Below, piece by piece: positions 43,445 through 55,900 of a stretch of DNA of 64,000 nt; within the stretch, counting starts at the first letter, position 1, and the number at the start of each line of letters is the position of its first letter. Origin of the DNA: Ectobius pallidus (Eukaryota > Arthropoda > Insecta > Blattodea > Ectobiidae); assembly GCA_964059195.1 (NCBI GenBank), contig CAXKWD010000004.1:122980043-123044042 (forward strand), read 5' to 3'. Both the position numbers and the translations under genes were made by a program. A model generated the notes under the pieces. It ran no database searches, was not told the DNA's origin, and saw only the letters and a program-made list of their open reading frames with translations.

Positions 43445-46126
43445 TATAACTCTTAAAGAAGTGTGCACTTGATATAGTTTTACATTTAAGCTGCACAAAT
43501 ATTTTACACATTAAAAAAATTCAGTATACAAACATTCAGTAACTATCGTACATAATGTACGGTATACAAAAAAAAAAAAAAAAAAACCAAACAAACAAAC
43601 AAAAAGAAATGCTCACAGTTTATTGTTAAAACTACACATATGATAATATATTTTAAACCTGCAACATGTTATTCAATTTTATTTTGGTACACCAGTCTTC
43701 AAATCCTTCAACTACACAGCTTATTCACTCTCTGCATCAACAAACTTTTCATTGAAAAGTCATTCAATTACCTTCTCCATAATATTTTTTTCCTGAATGT
43801 TGTCCTATGGAATACGTTAGAAACATAATAAATGATTAGGCCTACTTGTATTTACAAAGTTATTTTGATAAACGACTCACCTCAATGAATGTGAGAAAGA
43901 AACAATCATTCTATTCTATTTACTTACATTACTGGTCACATGGTTCACTCTGTCAACCACTGTCGTAATTAAATTTGAATAATTCTTAACATGTGAATCC
44001 TACAAACTCACCTCAATGACTGTTGACACAGAAATGTTCATTTTGAAGATACACAAAGATCAGTTTCCAACAGTGGCTAAGTGTCTAAGATAAATAACTT
44101 TCGATGGTTGACTCAGTAAACCATCACACCTGGCCAAGGGTTAGCCCACGAGTGTACAGGTTGAGTCTCACAGGCCTGTTTTCAAGAAATAATGTTCTCT
44201 AGAATATAGAATATATTTTGACCTCTATACTTCAATATAATGTATTCTATTGGGAACACTATTTCATTTAACTTGGTATATAAGACTGTAGTTTTAGAAG
44301 TACAGTACGTGCAACAGGTTTTATAAATGTTCCAGGGATGGTTTCCATGATTACATGCTAAGTTTATTCACAGAAAAAAGTTCAAAATTGCTGATTTTTA
44401 GCTTGTGTTCTTCATAAACCATAGAAAGGATATAGTAATTTAGTTTTTTCTGGTAAGTGTCTGAAACACTGGGAAAATGATAAAATCAAGATGTCACTTA
44501 ATCAAGATGTATCTTTTATAACCTATAAATGGCAAGCTCCGAACAGAAAATGGGTGTTGGAAGGGGAGAATTATGACTGGCAAAGAGTTGCGCATGGGTA
44601 TGTGATCCAGAAACAAATCTTGAGATTGTAAACTTGATGGCGATCAACATTAATCACTGTTCCTAACCTAATTGTGCATATAGTTGTATGTTATGGTATG
44701 GTAAATTGGGTACATGCTGAGTGTATGCATGATGTATGGTGCCGCTATGTGTGTTATGTAATATGTTATATTTTGAATACTCATATGTATGTAAACACAA
44801 ACCATTGAAAATGTTCTGAAATATATGTCAACAATATACCGAACAGCAATGTATCTTATATTTTCTTATCTAACTGACACCAACGTAGCATGGTATCATG
44901 ACCTAGCTCTACATGTCACTAACACTAATATATTATATGTCCATTTTTGACAAAATGCCCCACTGCCCCGAAAGTTTTATTGGGGACACTCAAACGTCCC
45001 GCATTTTTGTGATTGTGACTGGCCAGTTTCACACTACATTAATAAAATTTACAACAGTAAGGTGTTGCTCATTGTCAAAACATACTTTAATGGAGTAATA
45101 TGTGTTGACTTTTATGATAAATTATAAGAAAAAACGCATTTCTTGATAGAAAACATAAAAGTGAAATGTACAGCAACATGAGGCATATATTTCTGTGGAA
45201 TAAATTATGTAGTCCTACACCAGTCTGCAGAAGAAATTTAAGAAGTCATTTGGGATAGTTTTTGTGCATGAGAGAAAGGTAAATTTTAAATATTCCCTAA
45301 ATCTTGTGAATGAAATTTTTGTCCCATTTTTCCCTTAACTGTCCCAGGTTTTTCCAAACCAAATTAAATTGTCCCATTGTTATATAAAAATTATATGGAC
45401 ATCCTACACTAATATCATTATTCCTAAGCTAATTGCCACTTATCTAGAAACGAAAGTTTGGTATGCAGTGTGGGGGGAAAGTGTGTAGAGTGCATAATGA
45501 AGGAATATATATACTCCATACTGAAAAGGTGAATAAAGGAAAAATTCTCAGTACTGGTACAGTGCTTCATCTAAGTTAAGTCACGGTGCTCATTCAGGTT
45601 AGGTCTACATAATTTTCTCTTAGACCTATTAAGAAATAAATTGTTTACTTCAACCTCAAAACAATCAAGAAAGAATTCCACTATTGAATTTCAGAATGTA
45701 TCCTTTACAAACTTATAACTCTAAAGTGAAAAAATAACAATAAATCACATAAGACAAAAATTACACGAGTGGAGGGGTCGGGTCTCACAGTCCCACAAAA
45801 CAATTAATTGCCAACACAGATTACGAACAAAACACCATCACCGTATTTCACAACTACAAGGCGATTGAACATTTCTACATAGGAAGCTAGCAGAGAAAAT
45901 AGGTCAACAGCTGTTATGGTACCTATGATGCAGCAATGAAATAAAACTGCATGGGCCCCAAAGACTCAACCTGTGAACTGGCAGGATAATTCAAATGAGA
46001 AAGGAACTGAGAAGGGCCAGGTGATGATGAATGTTTTGCCCGACGGTAGGTCCAGACCCAGAATGAAGCCATGGGATGATAACCATGATTTGTCAAGGCT
46101 CTTTCTGAACTCAGGAAGGAAATTTT
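43445..46126. other. Non-coding; poly-A run at 43568-43587
   Basis: A 20-base A run followed by CAAA repeats (43568-43606). TAGGCCTA at 43837. The rest is AT-rich without a recognisable gene or element. Confidence 0.55.
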
Positions 46127-46312
46127 TTACTACTGAAAAATTCGCAACCCAGCCACAACCATGCTACCAACTCTCCCACGGCTGCGGACAGAAGGAGCCA
46201 ATAATATTTGTATTGTGTTTACTACTGAAAAATTCGCAACCCAGGCCACAACCATGCTACCAACTCTCCCATGGCTGCGAACAGAAGGAGCCTATAATAT
46301 TTGTATTGTTGT
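46127..46312. repeat. ~92-bp tandem duplication
   Basis: Two units each start TTACTACTGAAAAATTCGCA (46127 and 46219) and continue CACAACCATGCTACCAACTC and ATAATATTTGTATTGT. A few substitutions and one extra base in unit 2 shift any open frame, so the frame at 45973-46395 is probably not a gene. Confidence 0.85.
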
Positions 46313-48479
46313 ATTTACTTGTCCGACTAAAACTACACTTTTCAGCATTTATTTTCCTTTGTTCTAACGATATTCCTGTGTTAATGGTTTACTAAATTTA
46401 TGTGATTTATGTTTTAAGATGTCTATTGGGATTGTGCCTATGGCCAGACCTGACAGACATTTCTGTAATCTTTTTTCTTAGTATGGTACTCAATAAATAA
46501 ATTATTTTTCCTTTTCTTCCTCATTCATTGTTGCATTATCTTGAATAGCATTCGTATGCCACATAAATTATAATTAGCATATGCTATTAAACCCTTGGGA
46601 TGCTTGAACACTTCGGCCCTTTCAACAGATGCCCAAGAAAATTGGGTATTCAGCTCAGGGCTGTAATTAAATCCATCCTTATACAACACAAAACATTCAC
46701 CCAAGAAATGCTTTCAGGGTGTTTCATCATTAATAGCACAAACTGAAACGGTTATAACAACGATGTGCAAACTTCTGGAACATATTTTTGGTCTCTACTT
46801 AGGATAATGAAATATTGGCAGTTGCACCAACTTATATGGGGTCGTGGGGCTAAAGCCCTCCCAATAATTTGCTGTGTATCATTACCATAATTTTATATTG
46901 CTATTACTAGATAAGTTACCGTGTTTCATTGTTCAATCACTTTAAAGTGAAAATCAGGCTATTGTTGGCATACATTAAGGTATTTTGTTACAATTCAATC
47001 ACAATCGTTTGAAATCGTTCCTAAGTTCACTAATTTTTTACGGCTTACTCTATCAATTCAGTTTCCTAAGACACTGCAAAAATATATTTTTACGCTTTGA
47101 AAAAAATAACTTTTTTACGTTAAAAAAACTGAATCGCATTGCTGTTCCAAATATACATAAGGAGAGCACGGAAAAGTTCGATTTAGAATTTAGATGATAC
47201 TTGTGATTAAGAAAAATGACAGGAAAGGAAATGACAAAATAAGGAATTGTGATAAAACCAAAAGTGTTGGAGTACAGGATATCGGCGACTGGAAAAAGAA
47301 GAAAGAGTAAAACGAACAAGTAGAAAGAATGAATTAAGAAAGATTGGCTAAGTCAGCAAGGGACAATAAACCAGAGGGAAGAACAAAATAAGGGGCGGGA
47401 GTATGAAAATCTTAAAATCTTTTGAGCCCACCCATTATTTTTGAAAACTTGGCACACCTGAATATTGGGTCTATGATTCTATGGGCACTAACTGCATACA
47501 GCACTTCTCCTTTTTCATCATGTAAACTGTAAAGGGTCTTGATATGTAGCGTGGAGGGTTTGAGTGTCCCAAATCCTTTAATTCTGCGAGTGTATGCCGT
47601 CACTTAATGAAAATCATGAATCATAATCAGGAGGTTGTAATCTGTGAACAGCACAAACTTAAATGGACAAAACATAAAAATTTTAACCGTTATTGCTCCT
47701 TACCGACGGTCGACAGTTTGGCTGGCGTGAAGAACATAAACTTCCGCCACTGACAAATCCTAACAGGTTGCGCACGAGGCTAGTCCGGCAAACTGCGGTG
47801 GCTTCATGTTTGATGCACTGTACATTACTTGTGTATCAGACTGGGGCATAGAAAAGACGGCTTCTTGCCAGTTACCATAATCAGTTGTAGGTTGTAGCCA
47901 CAGAACACGTACGTAGCTACTATTGGCATAAAATAAGTTTGGGGTCCGGTGTACAAGACCTGATTTTTATAGAGAAAGAAAATTAAGGAAGGCACTGTAT
48001 AGGAAAATAACAAATCTTTTCTTGAATAATTTAATCCCCGGATTAGCTTTCTAGAAGCCACAATTGTGAACTTATGTTAAAAAGATTGCCGAACTAATTA
48101 GCGCGGATGAACATTGCAAGACGAGGTTAAGAGGCTGGAGAAAAGCAATACACATGCAAATGATACCGGGAATGCACGCAATGTGCGTAGCAACAAAAGT
48201 TCACTCGTTTGTCTCTAACTTATATGGTAACAGAAACTTTTTATATTAAAGTCTTACAACTATAACTGTACCTACCATCCACCACTGCATATGAAAGTCT
48301 CATGGAAGTGCTATACGCAAAAAAGAGGGACATCTGGGTGGAATTATATAGCACTTGGACTCTAGGGAAACACGAATTAAGGCTTTGACTCGCTTTGCTG
48401 TCCATGGCTTCCACCACTAACCTAATTGTCATTAACCTACAGTCATGACTAGCAAAAATAGTACCACTAGGATGAAACG
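46313..48479. other. Non-coding: nothing recognised
   Basis: AT-rich, with scattered short frames of no recognisable content. Confidence 0.55.
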
Positions 48480-48487
48480 GGCAAACA

Positions 48488-48686
48488 AACCTAACCTAAC
48501 GAAACCTAATCTAACAAATCTAATGTAACAAACCAAACCTAATGTAACCAAACCTAATCTAACAAATCTAATGTAACAAACCTAACCTAACATAACCTAA
48601 CATAACAACCTAACATAACAAACCTAACCCAACCTAACATAACAAACCAAACCTAACCTAACCTGACATGACCAACCTAACCTAAT
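48488..48686. repeat. Degenerate interstitial telomere-like (CCTAA)n tract
   Basis: About 200 bp dominated by CCTAA, CCTAACCTAA and CATAACCTAA units with inserted AAA. CCTAA is the complement of TTAGG, the usual arthropod telomere repeat. No G is interleaved on the C-rich strand except at a few decayed points. Confidence 0.75.
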
Positions 48687-49188
48687 TCAATCGTCATGAC
48701 TTCTGGTATGAATGAGCAGAAAAATAATCCGATATACGGTATTTATATTTTTAATTAACGAAATCTGTCTAAAACATGCCATAAAAAAGAGTATAGAATG
48801 CAAGTCATGTCATTTTTCAATAAACCAGAATTTTCAGTTCAATAATAATCTCTATTTCTTTTGCCGAAAAGGACGTCACAATTTGTTCGTAATTTTGAAC
48901 GTTCAATATGCCCGCCTTTATTGTACAGACTAGTCGCACGATACTTGAGAATCGATTATCGAGAGGTAACATTCAACCGCCATGACTGTCGGATGAATGC
49001 GCAGATAAAAATAATCCGTTATATTAATATTTTTAATACCGTACATGAAATATACAATAAATCACTTTAATCCGGGGCCGAAATAAAAGTTTACAACGCA
49101 AGTCATAATATGTTGATAGTTATAACTTAATTCTGTTTGTAAATAAAAATCGGGTCTTTGACTCCCGTGCCTAAGTTTGATTAACGTA
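48687..49188. other. Non-coding: nothing recognised
   Basis: Two related phrases, GAATGAGCAGAAAAATAATC (48708) and GAATGCGCAGATAAAAATAA (48994), each followed by CCG.TATA, suggest an old duplication of about 285 bp. Confidence 0.45.
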
Positions 49189-50521
49189 GGGGAGACCGGA
49201 CTTGGTTGTCACACTTTTCAATCAAATGCATTTTTAATTATTCCTATCGGTTTTTTTATTTAACTAATTATCAAATCTGTCCTTTCAACTCTTTGGCATA
49301 TTGTAAAACAAAGTTCAAAACAAACAATGAAACAGAAAGTATTTAAATACCATCTTAAAAAAAAAGCAAAACGTGACAACCAACCCCAGCTCAGGGTTGG
49401 TTGTCACAGTCATTGGGGTTGGTTGTCACATTGCAAAAAAATAACTGGAATAAAAATGTTGTAAGTTCAATGGTGTGGTATTTAATACTCATGAAAGCAA
49501 GGAAAGCATTCCCATAATATAGCATCAATATTATTAAACCGTTGACAAAAACAAAGTGTTGTGTCATGTGACAGATTAAACTTTTGACTGATACATGGGG
49601 TTGAGGCTAACAAGGAACTTTTTGTTTCTTCAAAATTGATAGAAAAATGAATAAACACATTATTATAGCTTATAAATCTTGCATCACCTTCAGTCTCTTA
49701 TGTTAGGCTTCTAATTTGGTCTGCCTCAGAATATTAATAATGAAATGAGAAATTGGATTAATTTTGAATGACTTAGTTCAAACAAACATAACAGGCACTG
49801 AATTGAATCGGAAATACATCAATCAGTTTATGGCAGGCATATATACCATGAAGTCCTTGAGTACAGGCTTCATGAGCCCAACCTTTATTATCTTGTGTTT
49901 ATACCCTGACTGTATATTTTGCATAGCCATTGCCTGAGTAACTGCAATTTTCAGAATCCCGGGATGTCTTATATTGTCATGCTCTTCTAGGATTGTTTAT
50001 CATTCAAGAATCGCTAGCTCTATTTACTGCTTTCTTCATCTGAAACAATACATAAAATCCTACTGTATTAACCGAATTTAAGTTGGACTGGGTTGGTTGT
50101 CACATGAGACAACCAATCCGGACGGGGATGGAAGTCACATATGACAACCAACCCCTTGACGCCAGTTCAGAATTCCATTCCTCTAGCGAGGTTTTCTACC
50201 AAGCAAAAGCCGAAAAGAATATAGCAATATACTCCTAAATAAATGTATTGTTTAACGTAATATAGAAGATATTTGTAAACTTATCCGTTTACGATGAAGT
50301 AGAAGTAAACTTCAGAGCAAAAATATTATTTTCAACACAGCAAATCACAAATCTTTCAACAATGGACACAAAACTAACACCTGCTTCGCGGGAAACTGCA
50401 GACGGTGCTAAAGGTCAAGGAAGCATCTTTCCCACTTAAAACCAATCACTCGTGCCAACTGTGTATCCAGTTATTACTAGTGAGACAACCATCCCGTGTG
50501 ACAACCAAGTCCGGTCTCCCC
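49189..50521. mobile_element. TA-flanked element with perfect 26-bp inverted ends and internal end-motif array
   Basis: GGGGAGACCGGACTTGGTTG and the next six bases (TCACAC) at 49189-49214 recur perfectly inverted at 50496-50521. TA sits on both sides (49187-49188, 50522-50523). The core GGTTGGTTGTCAC also occurs internally in both orientations: 49373-49387 (inverted), 49394-49407, 49415-49429, 50090-50103, about 50107-50115 (inverted, partial), 50141-50155 (inverted) and 50482-50490 (inverted, partial). No transposase was found in 1,333 bp. TA duplication suggests a Tc1/mariner-type mover, but I do not recognise the family. Confidence 0.85.
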
Positions 50522-50624
50522 TATTCCGAACAGTGGCGTAGCCTACCAACGGGGAAATCTTTCGTTTATTTCAATTTTCATTTTTTTTTTCAATTTTACA
50601 ATTACTACATATGCTAAGGGATAG

Positions 50625-50710
50625 AACCACAGATATAGAGGAATAGATCGGCAGCATAAGGGGAGGGACTGAAGCCAACGCGTTCGCTGCGTCGCCATAT
50701 TGCGATCACC
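50625..50710 (-). repeat. Dispersed repeat (minus copy of part of 60160-60330)
   Basis: Read on minus it contains GGTGAT..CAATATGG.G and then CTGCCGATCTATTCCTCTAT continuing ATCTGTGG, as on plus at 60168-60295. Spacing between the two blocks is similar. Just upstream (50531) CAGTGGCGTAGCCTACC looks like a lone hAT-type end. Confidence 0.6.
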
Positions 50711-51268
50711 AACAATCTGACGAAAGGAAGGGAAGCGGGCGCGGGAAACAAACAAGAAATGCTTTTTAATGCTGTTTAAATTGGAAATTCACAATCCAGT
50801 AAATAAATTAATAAATACAGTTTTATTGTCATTCGGCCATTACAGCAGTAGACGTCAACTTATGTACTAACTTATAATAAAATCAGGTAAACTGATATAA
50901 CAAAAGTGCCAAAGTGCATGTAGAAAATAGTCTAAAATCTGTATACAGAAGATGCTTCTATAGGATTAATGTTAATGTTGTCAATGTTATTTTATAGTCA
51001 CATATCTTTTACATTTATTCAGCTTTAGCTGGTAAACTGGTAACTCGTCAATTTGAGCTTACTTGCTAAAGTTACATACTAGGAATATTCTAGCTTAGGC
51101 CTACACCATATTACTTGTAAATCATGATTACAAATAAGGAAAATCTAACACTAATGTAATTAATTTTCTAGTGCTATTAATGAGAGCTTGAAAACGGAAT
51201 GATTTCTTTTACTATTTTTGAAGTGAAACTTCTTCAGCCGCGGTAGGGGTAAATCGAGAGCTTGTGTA
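50711..51268. other. Non-coding; dispersed repeat at 50871-50911
   Basis: CTTATAATAAAATCAGGTAA and ACTGATATAACAAAAGTGCC match 8980-9021 with few differences. TAGGCCTA at 51096. No gene. Confidence 0.5.
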
Positions 51269-51384
51269 ACGCTCAAAATCGTCACGAAATTAGTGTTACG
51301 CTCAAAATCGTTACGAAATTAGTGTTACGCTCAAAATCGTCACGAAATTAGTGTTACGCTCAAAATCGTCATGAAATTAGTGAG
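51269..51384. repeat. 29-bp tandem repeat, four copies
   Basis: Units starting ACGCTCAAAATCGTCACGAA at 51269, 51298, 51327 and 51356, with one or two changes per unit (GTTACG, GTCATG). There are no spacers between units. Confidence 0.9.
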
Positions 51385-51429
51385 GTGTGACGTAACGGAC
51401 TGCAAAGAAAACAATCAACTCAATGATTA

Positions 51430-51810
51430 GGCTTATCCAAAATTTAAAAAATTAAAAATCCAAAATTAAAATAATCTAAAACTCCAAAATTAAAAATCGA
51501 AAATCCAAAAAATAAAAAATTGAAAGATCCAAATTAAAAAAAAACAAAAATCCAAAATTTAAAAATTATTAAATCCAAAATTTAAAAATCCAAATATCCA
51601 AAATTTAAAAAATAAAAAATAAAAATTCAATATTAAAAAATCCAAAAATTAAAAGAACAAATAATTAAAAAATCCAAAATGCAAAATTAAAAAAGTCCAA
51701 AAACCCAATATTAAGAAGTTTAACAATCCACAATTGAAAAAATCCAATAATCCAAAATTGAACAAATCAAATAATCCAAAATTGAAAAAATCCATAAATT
51801 AAAATAAGTT
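51430..51810. repeat. Strand-asymmetric A-rich low-complexity tract
   Basis: About 380 bp built from TCCAAAATTAAAAA-like phrases of variable length, with almost no G on the plus strand. Confidence 0.75.
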
Positions 51811-52239
51811 CCACTTCTTTCGCGTGGCGTTCCACGCACACTTTTTTTTTTATTAATTATAATTATATGTTAAGCCCATATTAAAGGAACTCTCTGATTA
51901 AGTAATATGTTCTTTGCAAAAACCAGTTTTTAATTTTAATTTTGAATTGTCTGCTATTTAATACTTTTGTATCATTTGAAATTTTATTGTATGTTTTTAC
52001 ACCCAATCTATTGGACAATAGTTCCTCAATCAACCGTTTACATAGATATAAGATTTTAGACTTGGCATTCCGATTCAGTGACTTAAGTTACCTTAAAGAG
52101 TTGTTATTCAATGACTTACCTTAAAGAGTTGTATTTTACAGCTCTCATATTATGACTGTGACATTTATACCATTTACTGAATGTTCATATTTGAACAGAT
52201 TGTAAATCTGCAGAATAAATTTAAAAAAAAATAATGTAT
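51811..52239. other. Non-coding; possible polyadenylated 3' end
   Basis: A duplicated phrase, ATTCAGTGACTTAAGTTACC / ATTCAATGACTTACC, each followed by TTAAAGAGTTGT. The stretch ends GCAGAATAAATTTAAAAAAAAA (about 52207-52228), which looks like a polyadenylation signal plus tail of an old retrocopy on the plus strand. Confidence 0.4.
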
Positions 52240-52510
52240 TGTGGTGTATGCTCTAGGAGGGTTAATCTATGGGAACAGAATTTTAACAACTCGGTTTCTG
52301 GTGTTGTGTTCGTATGTTGTGTGTTGTATTGGTAAAAATTAATGTGTAGGCCTACATGAGTTAGAAGCTCTAGTAAATATATTGAAGGAAATGTTAATAT
52401 TTGTAGATCTCTAAAGAGTGGCCTGCATGATTCCCTGTAGGATGAACGGGTCATCGCTGCAGTTTCCCCAGACAATTATTCCGTAAACCAGTATTGAATG
52501 AAAATAGTCG
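52240..52510 (-). pseudogene. CR1-like LINE fragment
   Basis: The minus strand from about 52494 encodes SILVYGIIVWGNCSDDPFIL, equivalent to the SYGLLLWGNSS segment at 4887-5126. It then has an unreadable remainder. It is a short old piece of the region downstream of RT. Confidence 0.6.
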
Positions 52511-52905
52511 TATTAGACCCAATTTAAGCAATAGTAATTTGGCAAATTTATAAGTGAATGTTAATTTGACCTCCAATATAGTGGTATAGTATATATTTGA
52601 AATTACAGCGATTCCCAAACAACACTGTGGTTCACCATTTCACTATAAATTCGGGAAGAAAAACAATTTTCCGTAATGAATACGTCGTACTTAAGCGGAC
52701 ACGTTGGTGATACCCAGTGATCTCAATATATTGTTGTTGTTGTTGCTCGTAGTTTTTTATAGACGCTACTGCTGTCTCCAATAGTTTGGAGATGTGCCAC
52801 TGCGTCTCGCCCATGTTGATGTACCATCACCAGAGTGTTGAAATCCCTGACAATGAGCTAAGGAAAGGATACAGTAGGTGTTGTCAGTGGTGTGAAGGCG
52901 GGATG

Positions 52906-55900
52906 TTAAATTTTCATTTTGGTTTTTGTAATATACCGGAAGAGTGCTCTATTGATAGGAGTGGAATGTTGAGTAAGGAGGTTGGACATGATTAAAGGTC
53001 CGGAAGGTTGATGTTTATATATATTGTGTATGAGTTGCGTGGTGAGATGAGTATGAAGATCACATCCGAAAAACATATGGTCAATAGTGCCGCGTGCGCC
53101 ACATTCACAGAGAGGTGAGAGATTTCTATCAATTTTATGTTGGTATACAGGAACTTGCGCAGTTTGGAATTTTAAACGGTAGTAATAAGTAAGAAAACGG
53201 TGGGGAGTGTGTTTATATTGAGAGAGCCGTTTTTGTAATAGGAAATGTTTCTGACGTTCCGTGAGGGCAGACGGGCGTACTTGTTGCTGATGGAGCATGA
53301 GTTGTTTCTTCATAGTGATAGCAATATCAGTCGGAGGAGTAAGAAAATTGGAGTCTATGTGTAGTTTATGCGTAGATAATTTGGCTAATTCATCTGCGGT
53401 GTCGTTACCGGGAATTTCTGAATGGGACGGAATCCATACCATAGTTACCCTTGACCCCTTTTTATGTAAAGAATGGATGATGGATTTAATAAAAGTGATG
53501 TAAACATTGTTAGACGAGCGGTATGGATTGGATTGTGCAGAGAGGATGGCTTGGTTGTCGGAAAAAATTAAGATATTTGGGTATGCGTGGTGGTGTGCAT
53601 CTTTTAGGGCCGTATATAAAGCAATATTTTCCGCAGTATAGATCGAAGTGTGACAATGTAATTTCCAATTTCTGCCATAATTCCCGGTCCAATTGTAATA
53701 TGCCGCACCTGTATTATCTTCCGTTTTTGAACCGTCGGTAAAATAGATTTGGTGAGGTATAGTAGTAATGGTCGTGTTTATATATTCAACCAGTCGGAGC
53801 GCCGGCGATGTGGACTGTTGTGTAAATGTGCGAAGGTCGATGATGAAGTCGTCAGGATTAGGAATGCGGTCCATGAGGTAACTAGGGTGTATGGGTGTCT
53901 GGTATAGGGTGTCATCTTGTCGATATGTAAACATCACACGTGCCAGGTGTTCAAGTGGAAGAGTTCGGCGTAAAGGGCGGGAGGTGGATAATTCATATAA
54001 TAGTTGAAGTTTTGGTGTCAGAGGGTTGCGGGAAAATGTAAATAAACGCGCAGCAAAATTGATAGTGCGTATTTCTTGACGATATGTTAAATCAAAAAAA
54101 GGAAATTCTTGTTGGAAGTGCGATATCGCGGGGTTGCCATTAATGCGAAAAATGATTTTGTAGAGCCTATACAGTAAGGAGTGATATTGCCTGATAACTC
54201 CCCGTGATATGTTACGAAAAATGATGAAGCCATATTCGAAGCGAGACAAGATTAATGGTGGAATAAGGTGAAAGAGAACGAGGGGGTCTGCACCCCAATG
54301 TTTGCCGGAGAGTGCTTGGAATAATCGGAGCATATTATTGCAGGTATGTAATTTTTGTCGTATATGTTCGGTAAAGGCGAGTCCGGAGTCTAGGATACAG
54401 CCTAGAAATCGTACCCGACGAACTGCTGGGAGTGTGACCTGTCCTAAATTGATGGAGTGGATCCTACGAGTGAAGCCGGGACGAAATAATTGAAATTTTG
54501 TTTTACGGAGATTTATATTGAGTCCTAACGCGTGAAGGGCCTGTAAGCAAGAAAGTACCGTATGGCGAAATTCGTCTAAATCAGATTGGAGTTTATGTGG
54601 CAGAACTGGGCGGTAGAGGCATATGTCGTCTGCATATTGTAATATCCGGAAAGTAGAGGTAGGAGGGGGAATGATATCTTGAACATACAGCGTGTATAAG
54701 ATGGGACTTAAGGATGACCCTTGTGGAAGTCCAATGGAGGTCATGCGAGATTCCGGATTGTTATATTTCCGGGGTAAGTAAATAGTACGCGAGTGAAATA
54801 GCTGATAGATAGTCCGAAGAAAAGTGAGAGGTAAATCAAATATTTTTAGCCGTTCGATGAGGATGTTAATGTTTACCGAATCATACGCGTGTGAAATATC
54901 CAGATAGAGGGCGGCAATATATTGCTGTTTATGAAAAGCAAGTGACACGTCAGTGGTAAGGACATAGATATTGAATTCCGAATTGAAGTATCTGCGAAAT
55001 CCGAATTGTGTTTTGGGCCACAGCGCGTTTCTTTCTAAATAGTGAGTCAGTCTGTCAGTGATGATTTTTTCAAATGTCTTACGTAAAGTGGGAAATAAAG
55101 TGATGGGTCGATAGTCCGTTGGCTTGAGTCCACTGGTGTGAGGTTTTTGAATGGGACAGACTATTGTAGATAGCCAAGATTGAGGAATCGTCCCTTGTAA
55201 TAGAATGAGTGTAAATGATTTGGCTAATTGCGCTTTAAAAATGGGAGGCAGTGCACGTAATAGGGAGTAAGTAATGTCGTCGGTCCCAGGAGCAGAGTGC
55301 CTGGTTTTGTTGGCCCATACATTTTCAATTTCGGACTGATGAATGTCGGAAAGTAAAGGATGAGAGGGGGATGCTTCTTCGCGTGTAAAGAAAATAGGCG
55401 TTTCCTGAACAAAAGATGGGGCCACCATGTTAAGAAATTCCTGCTGTAATGTTAAATCACCAGACATAGGTGTAAGTGTGTGTGGTTGGTTGTTGCGTTT
55501 GAACCATGCTATTTTTTTCCAGATCTGAGCAGGGGATGTGTTTTGTGTGATTTGTGTGCAATACAGTCTCCAGGCATTACGTTTATTTTTATTGAGGATG
55601 CGTTTGGTCCGGGCTTCCTGTTGTTTGTACCGTAGAAAATTTGCGTAAGTAGAGGAATTTCGATATTGTTGTAAGAATTGTCTACGGACGTTAACCGCTG
55701 CAGCACAATATTTATTCCACCAGGGTGGTTGGTGTGGTTTATAATGAGTGGAAACATTGTATGGGTGATACTGCGAAAGATAATGGGTCAGTAAATCTTC
55801 CAGATCCTGGTAGGAGCAGGGATCGTGTGAAGTCATCTTGGGATGGTGTGTGACGTAATGGTACAGCCTGTCCGTGTCTAATTTTCCTGATCGTTTTGTC

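Noticed and set aside
45973..46395. A 140-residue plus-strand gene
   Set aside because: The frame is created by a 92-bp tandem duplication in non-coding DNA; no domain or codon pattern supports it.
51269..51384. CRISPR-like array
   Set aside because: Units follow each other directly without spacers and the context is eukaryotic; it is an ordinary tandem repeat.
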